Shown: positions 8,582-19,398 of the stretch, piece by piece | How positions within the stretch are numbered: the stretch's first letter is position 1 | Layout of the letters: every line of letters begins with the position of its first letter | Assembly (NCBI RefSeq): GCF_902702775.1 | Contig: NZ_LR738724.1 | Location: 806,001-870,000, forward strand | Source of the DNA: Streptococcus suis | Lineage (GTDB): Bacteria; Bacillota; Bacilli; Lactobacillales; Streptococcaceae | DNA: 64,000 nucleotides | Reading direction: 5' to 3' | Notes under the pieces: model-generated | Seen by the model: only the letters and a program-made list of their open reading frames with translations | Databases searched by the model: none | What the model was told of the DNA's origin: nothing | Translations under genes and position numbers: made by a program

Positions 8582-11500
8582 ATGCTGGCACAATTAGATA
8601 CAAAGACAGTTTATACCTTTATGGATAGCATGGTGACGATAGAAAATTATGTAGGCAGGGCTAAAGAGCTTGGTTATCACGCATTGGGGATAATGGATAA
8701 AAACAGTCTTTATGCAGCCTATAGTTTTATGGAATCCTGTAACAAAATGGGGCTTCAACCAATTATTGGTTGTGAACTGGACTGGAAATTACAGGGAGGG
8801 GAGCAGGACGTCACTACTCAATTGATTGCTCTGACAACCAGAGGTTATCGCAATCTATTGAAAATTTCGACTGCTAAGATGACAGGGCAAGATGATTTTG
8901 AAACCATTCGTCAATATTTAGTCGACATAGCAGTGGTTGTTCCTTATTTTTCTGGCATTGAGCACCTTGAGTTAGGTGTTAACTATTATATCGGAGTGAC
9001 GGTTGACACACCAGTTCAAGACTTTAAGCAAGCAATACTCCCGATTCATACGGTTCGTTTTTTTGAAGAGGAACAATTGGAAAGTCTACAGGTTCTCCAT
9101 GCTATTCGAGATAATATTCCACTTAATCAAGTTGCAGATATAGATAGTCGACAAAAGCTTTTATCGGCTGATAGCTTAACCAATCTATTTTCGAATCGGT
9201 TTCCGCAAGCAGTTGATAATTTACGTGACTTGGTTGCAGGGATTTCTTATCAATTAAATACAGATTTAAAATTGCCGCGTTTTAATCGTGACAGACCTGC
9301 AGTGGAAGAATTATACGAGCGCTCCTATCAAGGATTAGAAGAGAAGGGCTTGACTAATTCACTGTATAAGGAACGCTTGGAAAAGGAATTATCCATTATT
9401 CATCAAATGGGATTTGATGATTATTTCTTGATTGTATGGGACCTACTTCGTTTTGGACGTAGCCAAGGGTACTACATGGGAATGGGGCGTGGTTCAGCTG
9501 TTGGAAGCCTAGTTGCCTACGCCTTAAATATCACAGGTATTGATCCAGTTAAGCATAATCTTCTCTTTGAACGCTTTCTCAATGCTGAACGTTATTCAAT
9601 GCCCGATATTGATATTGATATTCCAGATATTCATCGAGCAGATTTTATTCGTTATGTACGAGATCGTTATGGTTCAACCCATGCTGCTCAAATTGTAACC
9701 TACTCGACATTTGGAGCTAAGCAGGCCATTCGTGATGTATTTAAGCGTTTCGGAACACCTGAATATGAGTTAAGTAATATTACCAAGAAAATTTCATTTA
9801 GAGATAGTCTTACTTCTGCCTATCAGCGAAATGCCGCTTTTCGTCAGATTATCAATAGTAAGATAGAGTACCAAAAAGCTTTTGCGATTGCTCAACAAAT
9901 TGAAGGGCAACCCCGACAGACTTCTATCCATGCGGCAGGGATAGTGATGAGTGATGAGGATTTGACAGATACCATCCCTCTTAAAATAGGGGATGACATG
10001 CTGGTAACCCAATATGATGCACATGCTGTTGAGGAGAATGGTCTGTTGAAGATGGATTTCCTTGGCTTACGAAATCTGACCTTTGTACAAAAAATGGCAG
10101 AAGGGGTACGTGAACGTTATCAGCAGGAAATTGATATTGCCAAGATAGATTTAGAAGACAAGAAAACCTTGGAACTTTTTGCTGCTGGTCGGACTAAGGG
10201 AATTTTTCAATTTGAACAGCCTGGTGCGATTAGCCTGCTTCGAAGGGTCAAACCTGGTCGATTTGAAGATATAGTTGCAACAACGAGTTTGAATAGACCG
10301 GGGGCTAGTGATTATTCGGATAACTTTGTAAAACGCAAGCATGGACAAGAGACAGTTGATTTGTTGGACCCAACCATTGCACCTATTTTACAACCGACTT
10401 ATGGTATCATGCTTTATCAGGAACAGGTCATGCAGATTGCACAGGTCTATGCAGGCTTTACGCTTGGAAAGGCGGATTTACTCCGCAGGGCGATGTCTAA
10501 AAAGAATGCCCAAGAAATGCAGGCAATGGAAGCGGAATTTTTACAGGGAGCACTGAAAAACGGACATGCTGAAGAGAATGCAAGGGAAATATTTGGCATG
10601 ATGGCTAAGTTCGCTGGATATGGTTTTAACCGTAGCCACGCCTATGCTTATTCAGCCTTAGCCTTTCAAATGGCTTATTTCAAGAGTCACTATACGGATG
10701 TCTTTTTTGATGTCATGCTCAATCATTCTAGCAGTGCTTATATTGAAGATGCGATGCAGTTTGACTTTGAGGTGGCTCGACTCACGATTAACAATATTCC
10801 TTATCACGATAAGTTTGATAAAAGTAAGGTATACCTAGGATTAAAAACACTAAAAGGTTTGCCTAAAGATTTAGCTTTATGGATATTGGATCATCGTCCC
10901 TATAAGTCTGTAGAAGATTTTATTTTGCGCTTGCCAGATAATTTCAAGAAAAAAGATTTACTGATCCCTCTTATTCAGATTGGTTTATTTGATGATTTTG
11001 ACGCCAATCGTAAAAAGATTATTGAAAATCTAGACAATCTCTTTGTCTTTGCAGAGGCGATTGGTACATTTTTTGCAGAGGAGAGTTATAGTTGGACAGA
11101 TGTAGAAGATTACAGTGACAGCGAAAAATTTATGCTAGAGCAGGAATTGCTAGGTGTTGGTATTAGTCCGCATCCTTTAGTCACTATTTGTCGAGAGTCT
11201 AAGCGTAGTTTTACAGATTTGGCAGATTTAGCGGTTGGCAATCGAGCGACCGTTCTTGTGCAGATTCAAGCTATTCGATTGATTCGTACCAAAAAGACTG
11301 GGGAGCAGATGGCATTTCTTCGAGTGACAGATACCAAGGGGACGCTTGACGTGACTCTTTTCCCAGAATCTTATCGCCAATATGCTTCTATTTTGGAAGA
11401 AGGGGAAATGGGCTACATCACAGGTAGAGTGCAAGAGCGCGATGGACAGTTGCAATTGGTTCTAGAAAAATTAGAGCCTGTCAGTTTGGAGAAATTTTGG

Positions 11501-11692
11501 ATTCTTTTGGAAAATCGAGAACACGATTATGCCGTTGCTCGTATTTTGGATAAATATAGAGGAAGCATTCCAGTAGTACTTCATTATCAAGATAGTAATC
11601 AGACAATTCAGGCTGAGCATCACATGGTTATGAAAACGCCTCAATTAGAAGAAGAGTTAAGTGAATTTGTTATGAAAACGATTTTTCGATAA
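8582..11692 (+). CDS. dnaE: DNA polymerase III subunit alpha (DnaE)
   Basis: 1036 aa, the short Gram-positive DnaE type. In order: an N-terminal PHP-like domain, the palm with GMGRGSAVGSLVAY and the catalytic PDIDIDIPD, the thumb/fingers (TSIHAAGIVMSD, LNRPGASDY, YGIMLYQEQVMQIA, GYGFNRSHAYAYS), and an OB-fold near the C-terminus (ATVLVQIQAIRLIRTKKTG...VTLFPESY). The PHP metal ligands usually seen at the start (HLHxHS) read QLDTKTV here, so the PHP site is probably inactive. A ribosome site AAAAGGAG and an extended -10 TGATATAAT lie upstream. It works with PolC at the fork, extending primers on the lagging strand. Confidence 0.96.
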   Translation: MLAQLDTKTVYTFMDSMVTIENYVGRAKELGYHALGIMDKNSLYAAYSFMESCNKMGLQPIIGCELDWKLQGGEQDVTTQLIALTTRGYRNLLKISTAKMTGQDDFETIRQYLVDIAVVVPYFSGIEHLELGVNYYIGVTVDTPVQDFKQAILPIHTVRFFEEEQLESLQVLHAIRDNIPLNQVADIDSRQKLLSADSLTNLFSNRFPQAVDNLRDLVAGISYQLNTDLKLPRFNRDRPAVEELYERSYQGLEEKGLTNSLYKERLEKELSIIHQMGFDDYFLIVWDLLRFGRSQGYYMGMGRGSAVGSLVAYALNITGIDPVKHNLLFERFLNAERYSMPDIDIDIPDIHRADFIRYVRDRYGSTHAAQIVTYSTFGAKQAIRDVFKRFGTPEYELSNITKKISFRDSLTSAYQRNAAFRQIINSKIEYQKAFAIAQQIEGQPRQTSIHAAGIVMSDEDLTDTIPLKIGDDMLVTQYDAHAVEENGLLKMDFLGLRNLTFVQKMAEGVRERYQQEIDIAKIDLEDKKTLELFAAGRTKGIFQFEQPGAISLLRRVKPGRFEDIVATTSLNRPGASDYSDNFVKRKHGQETVDLLDPTIAPILQPTYGIMLYQEQVMQIAQVYAGFTLGKADLLRRAMSKKNAQEMQAMEAEFLQGALKNGHAEENAREIFGMMAKFAGYGFNRSHAYAYSALAFQMAYFKSHYTDVFFDVMLNHSSSAYIEDAMQFDFEVARLTINNIPYHDKFDKSKVYLGLKTLKGLPKDLALWILDHRPYKSVEDFILRLPDNFKKKDLLIPLIQIGLFDDFDANRKKIIENLDNLFVFAEAIGTFFAEESYSWTDVEDYSDSEKFMLEQELLGVGISPHPLVTICRESKRSFTDLADLAVGNRATVLVQIQAIRLIRTKKTGEQMAFLRVTDTKGTLDVTLFPESYRQYASILEEGEMGYITGRVQERDGQLQLVLEKLEPVSLEKFWILLENREHDYAVARILDKYRGSIPVVLHYQDSNQTIQAEHHMVMKTPQLEEELSEFVMKTIFR

Positions 11693-11773
11693 AAAAATAG
11701 CAAAAAGTCAAGCAAGTTTAGGTTAAGTATGTTATAATAGGGCAGTTAAAATGAAAAGTTAAAGGAGCATTAA

Positions 11774-12787
<1,014 letters not shown>

Positions 12788-12853
12788 GCATCGTTGTTTT
12801 AAAGTGTTAATTAAGGGTCATAAGACCATTGAAATAAAAGGAGTTTTGTTAAG

Positions 12854-14359
12854 ATGAACAAACGTGTTAAAATTGTTGCAACCCTTGGTCCAGCGGTAGA
12901 AATCCGCGGTGGTAAAAAATTCGGTGACGATGGTTACTGGGGTGAAAAATTGGATGTTGAGGCATCAGCACAGAAAATCGCTGCTTTGATTACAGAAGGC
13001 GCTAATGTTTTCCGTTTCAACTTCTCACACGGTGACCACCAAGAGCAAGGTGACCGTATGGCAACAGTTCGTCGTGCAGAAGAAATCGCTGGCAAAAAAG
13101 TAGGTTTCTTGTTGGATACAAAAGGTCCAGAAATCCGTACAGAATTGTTTGAAGATGATGCAAAAGAATATGCATATACAACTGGTGACAAATTGCGTGT
13201 TGCTACAAAACAAGGTATCAAATCTACCAAAGAAGTGATTGCTTTGAACGTTGCAGGTGGTTTGGATGTCTTTGACGATGTTGAAGTTGGTAAACAAATC
13301 CTTGTTGACGACGGTAAACTTGGCTTGACTGTTGTTGAAAAAGATGCTGTAAACCGTGAATTTGTTGTTTTGGTTGAAAACGATGGCGTTATCGCAAAAC
13401 AAAAAGGTGTGAACATTCCTTACACTAAAATTCCTTTCCCAGCTCTTGCAGAGCGTGATAACGCAGATATCCGATTCGGTCTTGAGCAAGGTTTGAACTT
13501 CATTGCCATCTCATTTGTACGTACTGCAAAAGATGTAGAAGTTGTTCGTAACATCTGTAAAGAAACTGGTAACGATCACGTTCAATTGTTTGCGAAAATC
13601 GAAAACCAACAAGGTATCGACAACATCGACGAAATCATCGAAGCAGCAGATGGTATCATGATTGCTCGTGGTGACATGGGTATCGAAGTACCATTTGAAA
13701 TGGTTCCAGTTTACCAAAAAATGATTATCACTAAAGTGAATGCAGCTGGTAAAGCAGTTATCACAGCAACAAACATGTTGGAAACAATGACTGAAAAACC
13801 ACGTGCAACTCGTTCAGAAGTATCAGACGTATTCAACGCAGTTATCGATGGTACTGACGCAACAATGCTTTCAGGTGAGTCTGCAAACGGTAAATATCCA
13901 GTTGAATCAGTTCGTACAATGGCAACTATTGCTAAAAACGCACAAACTCTTCTTAACGAATACGGTCGTTTGAACTCTGATCACTTTAACCGTGCATCTA
14001 AAACAGAAGTTATTGCATCTGCAGTAAAAGATGCTTGTCACTCAATGAACATCAAGTTGGTTGTAACAGTTACTGAAACTGGTTACTCAGCTCGTTCAAT
14101 CTCTAAATACCGTCCAGATGCTGACATCTTGGCAGTAACATTTACTGAGAAAGTACAAAAATCATTGATGCTTAACTGGGGTGTTATCCCAGTTGTAACA
14201 AAACGTCCAGATTCAACTGACGATATGTTTGATTTGGCTGAACGTATTGCCAAAGAGCAAGGTCTTGTTGAAGCAGGAGATGATATTGTTATCGTTGCTG
14301 GTGTGCCTGTAGGTGTTGCAGGTTCAACAAACACTATGCGTGTTCGTACAGTAAAATAA
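12854..14359 (+). CDS. pyk: Pyruvate kinase
   Basis: 501 aa. It makes pyruvate and ATP from phosphoenolpyruvate. Motifs: KIVATLGPA, FRFNFSHGDH, LLDTKGPEIRT, IARGDMGIEVP and ATNMLETM, with the C-terminal allosteric domain (VTVTETGYSARSISKYRP). There is a short insertion near the N-terminus (EIRGGKKFGDDGYWGEKLD) that is usual in streptococcal enzymes. It is second gene of the pfkA-pyk operon, highly codon-biased, and ends at a strong terminator. Confidence 0.97.
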   Translation: MNKRVKIVATLGPAVEIRGGKKFGDDGYWGEKLDVEASAQKIAALITEGANVFRFNFSHGDHQEQGDRMATVRRAEEIAGKKVGFLLDTKGPEIRTELFEDDAKEYAYTTGDKLRVATKQGIKSTKEVIALNVAGGLDVFDDVEVGKQILVDDGKLGLTVVEKDAVNREFVVLVENDGVIAKQKGVNIPYTKIPFPALAERDNADIRFGLEQGLNFIAISFVRTAKDVEVVRNICKETGNDHVQLFAKIENQQGIDNIDEIIEAADGIMIARGDMGIEVPFEMVPVYQKMIITKVNAAGKAVITATNMLETMTEKPRATRSEVSDVFNAVIDGTDATMLSGESANGKYPVESVRTMATIAKNAQTLLNEYGRLNSDHFNRASKTEVIASAVKDACHSMNIKLVVTVTETGYSARSISKYRPDADILAVTFTEKVQKSLMLNWGVIPVVTKRPDSTDDMFDLAERIAKEQGLVEAGDDIVIVAGVPVGVAGSTNTMRVRTVK

Positions 14360-14361
14360 TC

Positions 14362-14385
14362 AAAAAGGTCCTCTTGGACCTTTTT
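14362..14385 (+). terminator. pfkA-pyk terminator
   Basis: AAAAAGGTCC-TCTT-GGACCTTTTT, perfect 10-bp stem ending in T5, directly after the pyk stop. Confidence 0.92.
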
Positions 14386-14519
14386 GTTGTGATTATGGAA
14401 ATAGACTATGAATTTCTTTCAAACGCTTGTTTATAAATATTTTCTTGGGGGATGTGGAAATAAAAATAAGTCGTAAATAGAATAGTTTATTCAAATTTTT
14501 GATGATAAACGGAGGAAAG

Positions 14520-17500
14520 ATGAACATTCAAGAACGATTTTCTTTGAGAAAATCAGCGGTTGGCTTGGTCTCAGTCTCTTTGCTATGTGCTATTCATACA
14601 TCCACTGTTGCTGCAGATACAGTTGTTACAGGAGTGAATGAAATAATTGAAGAATCACAAGTCAAGGATGAGGCATCTATTGAATCAGAAAAAAATGAAT
14701 CCCTAGATGGTTCTAATCTTGAAATTGTAGAGGAAATAGCAGACAACATCCCATCACCTGTTATCGCTGAAGGAGAAATAGCTGTAGAGATGAAAGTTGA
14801 CGGAGGGACCGAGAATGTAGTTTCTAGAAATGATACAGAAGTTACGACGAGTGAGCAAAATCAGATAGAGGTTGCTGAGACAAAAGAAATTTTGAATCAG
14901 ACCAGTTATCAAACGGAGAGTGGCGAGCAACGACAAATTATATGGGCTCATGGAATTACTCCTCCTGCAATGGAACAAAGCGGTGGTTTTGTAAAGGAAA
15001 AGTATGGAGACTATTTAAACTATACAGCACCATTTGAGGCAGGAAAAGGCTATTATGATACCAATAAAAGTCTCAATGCTTCATTTATTGACCTTAACCT
15101 ATGTTTTGCGGCCGTGTCTTCCAACATGGTACATTGGTGGTTGGAACAGAATAGTTCCTATGTTGAGCGATATCTCAAAGAGAAAAATGGTACAGTAAAT
15201 GTTGGGGAAAACTATGCAATAACGGACTTACGTCGCTATATTGATTCGTTCCAGGATCAGCAAAATAGTCGAGTCTTTGATATGTTCAAAACTTACTACG
15301 GTTATCGTACAAATGGTTTTGTGTCAGATGCCTTAGTTGACTTGTTTATTAACGGATATAAACCTAAGGTACAGGGTGGTGTCAATCTGGAAGATAGCCA
15401 GTTAGTACCAGATAGTAGGGGTGGCTTTTTCTACGACGTTTTCAAAGAGAAAAAACTGACAAATCGTATTTTCAGTGGTAGCTATGAGCGTTTTGGTGAG
15501 GATGTTCGAACTGTTTTGGAGAGCAAAGGATTACTCGGTCTAACTTATAGAACATTAGGCTATGCAACGCATATTGTGACGGTATGGGGTGCTGAGTACG
15601 ATAATCAAGGTAAGATTAGGGCTGTCTATATCACTGATTCTGATGATCAACAAGAACAAATTGGTTTGAAGCGTATGGGAATCACTCGTGACGCTTCTGG
15701 AAATCCACGTTTGAATAATCATGTGAAAAATAATTCAGCTGGGGCGCTTTTGGATTATGTTCATACGATTCGTCTTGGTCAAGACTTATGGGAAGAATAT
15801 TTCAATCCGCTCGCAAAAGCCAAAGAAATAGCTAGTCAGATACTAGCTGATACAAAGAAGGCGTTGGTTCTGTCTATTCAAGGACAATCTGAATTATCCG
15901 AATCGGCACGTGTAACATATCTTGAAAAGTTAGATAGGCTATATGATCAAGGTGTGTTAGCCATTCAAAAAGCAGAAAGCTCCGAGCTACTTAATGTTGC
16001 GTTAGAGGATAGTTTAAAAAGTTTAGACTTCCCTATGTCAGCAGTTGGAGAAGCTTTGACAGCAGAGTTGCAGGCAGGCGAGCTTCCGCCCAATGCAGAT
16101 GAAAATTCTCAGCTATCTCCAGAAATCTGCTCTGCAGATGGGAAAGAAGAAAAAGGGGATGTTGCCCTTGTTGTAGATAGTATCAATCAACCCGTCTTAC
16201 CAGTAGACGACCAGGCGATATTGCCTGTTGCAGTCATTGGTGAACCAGTAAATGATGAACAGTTAGTTGCTAATGAAAACCAGAGCCAGTCAACTATAGC
16301 TTTAGGGGAGGAAACTCAAGTAGAGGGGAGCGATCTACCAGTAGTAGTTGCTCAAGATGCTGTGAAAAATGATGAGGTAGTCCCTGTGGAAGAACTTCGT
16401 GAATCAGAAACAGTTGAGAATCAGAGGTCAGAACTTCTATCAGGTCCCATAGGCATGGAGGGGGTAAATGTAAAAGAAGAAGATCAAGTTGCGACGACCG
16501 CTACTGAACAACCAGCCACCTCTAAAACCACAACTGTCCAAGCCTCTCTCGACGAACCAGCTGGTTCAGAAAGCGAACCAGTCTTCCAACCAGCCTCGAT
16601 TTCGTCTCCAGACAGGTCAGCTATTCCCGTTCAACCAGAAGTTACAGAAGTCGCTTCTCAGGAAGAAAGTCAAGTTGCGACGACTGTTACTGAACAACCC
16701 GCCACCGCAAAAACCACAACAGTCGAAGTATCTCTCGACGAACCAGCTGGTTCAGAAAGCGAACCAGTCTTCCAACCAGCCTCGATTTCGTCTCCAGACA
16801 GGTCAGCTATTCCCGTTCAACCAGAAGTCACAGAAGTCGCTTCTCAGGAAGAAATTCAAGATGAGAGGACTGTTACTGAACAACTAGCCACCACCAAAAC
16901 CACAACAGTTGAAGCCTCTCTCGACGAACCAGCTAGTGCAGAAAGTGAAACCGTCTTCCAACCAGCCCCGATTTCGTCTCCAGACAGGTCAGATATTTCC
17001 GTTCAACCAGAAGTCACAGAAGTCTCTGTGGAGGTAGGAGAAACAGCTATTTCTCCTGTTGCATTGCCCGACACGGTCTCTGCCCCAGTAGTCGAAGCCT
17101 CTCTCGACGAACCAGCTAGTGCAGAAAGTGAAACCGTCTCCCAACCAGCCCCGATTTCGTCTCCAGACAGGTCAGATGTTCCCGTTCAACCAGAAGTCCC
17201 AGAAGTCTCTGTGGAGGTAGGAGAAACAGCTATTCCTCCTGTTGCATTGCCCGACACGGTCTCTGCCCCAGTAGTTGAAGCCTCTCTCGACGAATCAGCT
17301 AGTACAGAAAGTGAAACGGTCATCCAAACTGAAACAACTTTAGTTCCTGTTGCTGAGGATATTCCAGTTTTACCTGGGCATTCAGCAATTCGTGTGGTCG
17401 AATCAGTAGCTACATCATCTACTATTTCTGAAAAACACAAGTTTGTAGATGGCGGAGTTTCTTCCGCATTAAAAGTGGATTCTGAGGGGGTTACTAATGA

Positions 17501-18023
17501 GTCGAATGCTCCTCGAGTTGAATTTCTGACAGAAGTAACGACAGAAAGCGTCTTGGCTGAAGCAGATAGGTCTTCAATCTTAACAGAAACAAAGGTGATT
17601 CAACCGAATACATTGATGAATGATTTGGAGAGTAAAGAAAAAATCTTGGTCCCTAAATCCAAATCATTGGACAGTGTTAAAATGGATATGAGTTCTCAGG
17701 AGATTGTATTGCCAGAAGTTCCAGAGAGAGAGCCTCAGATGTTCAGAAGAGAAATGGATGAAGAACGCAAAGAAACCGAGCTATTTGAGATGGTTGGATC
17801 TGTGGCAATTGTAGGAAGCACCTCTCAATCCTCAAATAATATGAGGGAATATGGTCAGAATCCGGCTCTTCACTCCAAAACGGATACAAAGCAAGTTTTA
17901 AGTGTGGAACAATCTTCAAAATCAGGTACAAATGCTTCTGGGCAGATTATTGGAGTTAGCCTATTAACTCTCTTACTTGGTAGTGTTTGGGGACTATTAA
18001 AAAAAGCAAGTAGAAAGCAATAA
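14520..18023 (+). CDS. ide: IgM-degrading cysteine protease Ide_Ssuis (IdeS family, peptidase C66)
   Basis: 1167 aa from the ATG at 14520 (GGAGG four bases upstream; an in-frame ATG at 14499 lacks a ribosome site). The N-terminus has a YSIRK-like signal (RFSLRKSAVGLVSVSLL). Residues about 138-427 match the IdeS fold: Cys195 in DLNLCFAAVSSNMVHWW is the nucleophile, His351 in THIVTVWGAEYD and the Asp in ITDSDDQ complete the site. The known S. suis enzyme cleaves porcine IgM and its inactive mutant is C195S, which agrees with the count here. Residues about 656-935 are Pro/Ser/Glu-rich repeats. A hydrophobic segment and a basic tail (LLKKASRKQ) close the protein without an LPXTG motif. Confidence 0.95.
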   Translation: MNIQERFSLRKSAVGLVSVSLLCAIHTSTVAADTVVTGVNEIIEESQVKDEASIESEKNESLDGSNLEIVEEIADNIPSPVIAEGEIAVEMKVDGGTENVVSRNDTEVTTSEQNQIEVAETKEILNQTSYQTESGEQRQIIWAHGITPPAMEQSGGFVKEKYGDYLNYTAPFEAGKGYYDTNKSLNASFIDLNLCFAAVSSNMVHWWLEQNSSYVERYLKEKNGTVNVGENYAITDLRRYIDSFQDQQNSRVFDMFKTYYGYRTNGFVSDALVDLFINGYKPKVQGGVNLEDSQLVPDSRGGFFYDVFKEKKLTNRIFSGSYERFGEDVRTVLESKGLLGLTYRTLGYATHIVTVWGAEYDNQGKIRAVYITDSDDQQEQIGLKRMGITRDASGNPRLNNHVKNNSAGALLDYVHTIRLGQDLWEEYFNPLAKAKEIASQILADTKKALVLSIQGQSELSESARVTYLEKLDRLYDQGVLAIQKAESSELLNVALEDSLKSLDFPMSAVGEALTAELQAGELPPNADENSQLSPEICSADGKEEKGDVALVVDSINQPVLPVDDQAILPVAVIGEPVNDEQLVANENQSQSTIALGEETQVEGSDLPVVVAQDAVKNDEVVPVEELRESETVENQRSELLSGPIGMEGVNVKEEDQVATTATEQPATSKTTTVQASLDEPAGSESEPVFQPASISSPDRSAIPVQPEVTEVASQEESQVATTVTEQPATAKTTTVEVSLDEPAGSESEPVFQPASISSPDRSAIPVQPEVTEVASQEEIQDERTVTEQLATTKTTTVEASLDEPASAESETVFQPAPISSPDRSDISVQPEVTEVSVEVGETAISPVALPDTVSAPVVEASLDEPASAESETVSQPAPISSPDRSDVPVQPEVPEVSVEVGETAIPPVALPDTVSAPVVEASLDESASTESETVIQTETTLVPVAEDIPVLPGHSAIRVVESVATSSTISEKHKFVDGGVSSALKVDSEGVTNESNAPRVEFLTEVTTESVLAEADRSSILTETKVIQPNTLMNDLESKEKILVPKSKSLDSVKMDMSSQEIVLPEVPEREPQMFRREMDEERKETELFEMVGSVAIVGSTSQSSNNMREYGQNPALHSKTDTKQVLSVEQSSKSGTNASGQIIGVSLLTLLLGSVWGLLKKASRKQ
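16485..17325 (+). repeat. Coding tandem repeats in Ide_Ssuis
   Basis: Two 186-bp units (starting 16485 and 16671) and a third, diverging one (16857) encode 62-residue modules around SLDEPA..ESE..FQPA.ISSPDRS. Two further, shorter units carry the SVEVGETAI.PVALPDTVSAPVV segment. The first two are nearly identical at DNA level, so unit number is likely to vary between strains. Confidence 0.9.
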
Positions 18024-18301
18024 TCGAGGTTTAGAGAGTGAATAATCAGCGATTATCTATTGTAAAATTTACTTCGGAAGTATATTAAGACTCATGAAAA
18101 ATAGATAAAAAGCTGGGAAAATCCATTGCTATAAGTGGGGAGTTCAATTAAAATTATCTTGTAACAATCAATCGAATGCATTCAAAAAATTTGTTACGGA
18201 CGAAAGAAACTATTCCAGTCGGATTAGTTCATCATATTGCTATTTTATAGTTTGAGTTTAAGCGATATGAACACAAGATAATAGAAATTGGAGACAATGT
18301 T
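18024..18301 (+). promoter_or_regulatory. Long leader of the first secreted paralogue, with nested palindromes
   Basis: No gene. From about 18090 the sequence is almost the same as 19190-19398 before the second paralogue. It holds GTAACAA (18161-18167) and TTGTTAC (18191-18197) as an inverted pair around the perfect palindrome GAATGCATTC (18174-18183); all are conserved in both copies. This looks like a regulator binding site or an mRNA leader structure; which of the two is not clear. Confidence 0.5.
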
Positions 18302-18754
18302 ATGAACTTTTCAAAGAAAATGAAAAATTTTGCCATGCTTTCAGTAGCCTGCATGAGTACAGGTCTTACAGCGCTTGCTCCTGTTGTTAGCGCCAATACA
18401 TCTGAATCAAATACTTACGTAAAATATAATACAAAAGAGACGGTTACTTACCGTCGCAGCTCAGCTGTGGATGTGACATTATCACAAAAAACAGGTATTC
18501 CAGGTGCACGAGTAGAGGTAAAACTAAAACAGAAGTATGCAGAAGCACCAGATGTTTACTTCATTTTGGGTGAAAACTATGTTATCCCACTCGATCAAAC
18601 ACCATCTGGCGACTATGCAGCTAATTTGACAGATGCAGATTTGAAAGGTGCAAAAAGATTCCGCTTAGAAATTATTAGTAAAATTCCACACGGTTCAGCA
18701 AAGAACATTGTAGAGAATAAATCATTCAAATTAGAGCCAAGTTTCCGTCGCTAG
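18302..18754 (+). CDS. Small secreted protein, paralogue 1 (unknown function)
   Basis: 150 aa. The signal peptide (KKMKNFAMLSVACMSTGLTALAPVVSA, cleavage after VSA near residue 31) leaves a mature protein of about 119 residues, probably beta-rich (YVKYNTKETVTYRRSSAVDVTLSQKTGIPGARVEVKLK...). It has no Cys in the mature part and no anchor motif. The neighbouring gene at 19399 is a paralogue with an almost identical signal peptide. I do not recognise the family. Position directly behind Ide_Ssuis suggests, but does not prove, a host-interaction role. A strong terminator follows. Confidence 0.8.
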   Translation: MNFSKKMKNFAMLSVACMSTGLTALAPVVSANTSESNTYVKYNTKETVTYRRSSAVDVTLSQKTGIPGARVEVKLKQKYAEAPDVYFILGENYVIPLDQTPSGDYAANLTDADLKGAKRFRLEIISKIPHGSAKNIVENKSFKLEPSFRR

Positions 18755-18807
18755 GATAAGGTTTAAAATTTGTTAAAAATTAGCTCATTTTAATATGATT
18801 GTTAATG

Positions 18808-18842
18808 GAAACGAGGCTGGGCATAAAGTCCAGCCTCGTTTC
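18808..18842 (+). terminator. Terminator after secreted paralogue 1
   Basis: GAAACGAGGCTGG / CCAGCCTCGTTTC, a 13-bp perfect stem with a 9-nt loop, followed by a short T-rich stretch. It is also the left border of the repeat at 18843-19140. Confidence 0.8.
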
Positions 18843-19140
18843 TTAGAGTTTGCGTCAACATCTCAGCGCATTGGTTGATTGTCAGATTTGTTCGTGTTTT
18901 ACACTTCAAATCTGATCTCTACGACTGATGCGAACTTTGTTCGCTATATCTCCAAGCTCCAAAAGTTCGGGGAACCTTTGGAAGTAGGAGATATAGGCTG
19001 ACGGTAGTCAGCTCACATCATTCACAGTCTGGGAATAGACCGTTTCAGCTCAACAACTAGAAATAAAGACTTGTTGACGAACTCTTTTGTCAAGTCAACT
19101 TCTTTTCCACTCCTGTTTCTCATAGTCTCAGAGCTGTGGA
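18843..19140. repeat. Dispersed intergenic repeat with several hairpins
   Basis: No gene. It contains CGAAC-TTT-GTTCG (18940-18954), a long imperfect stem CTATATCTCC...GGAGATATAG (18954-18996) and GCTGAC-GGTA-GTCAGC (18997-19012). The segment around CGAACTTTGTTCGCT.TAT.TCCA and the following hairpin order recur at about 34080-34240 in the PadR leader, so this is a multi-copy non-coding element of the genome. Confidence 0.6.
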
Positions 19141-19182
19141 TATGAAGAAATCTGATATAGTAAATTATCTAAGGACAGTCAT

Positions 19183-19398
19183 AAAAACTCATGAAAAATA
19201 GATAAAAAGCTGGGAAAATCTATTGCTATAAACAGAAATTTCAATTAGGATTATCTTGTAACAACCAATAGAATGCATTCAAAAAATTTGTTACGGACGA
19301 AAGAAACTATTCCAGTCGGATTAGTTCATCATATTGCTATTTTATAGTTTGAGTTTAAGCAATATGAATACAAGATAATAGAAATTGGAGAAAATGTT
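19183..19398 (+). promoter_or_regulatory. Duplicated leader of the second secreted paralogue
   Basis: Near-copy of 18090-18301: GTAACAA (19258-19264), GAATGCATTC (19271-19280) and TTGTTAC (19288-19294) are all kept, as is the long stretch from there to the ATG. Only scattered substitutions separate the two leaders, while the coding parts downstream have drifted more. Confidence 0.55.

Noticed and set aside
16485..17325. Long repeats as a possible mobile element
   Set aside because: They stay in frame within Ide_Ssuis and code for Pro/Ser-rich modules.
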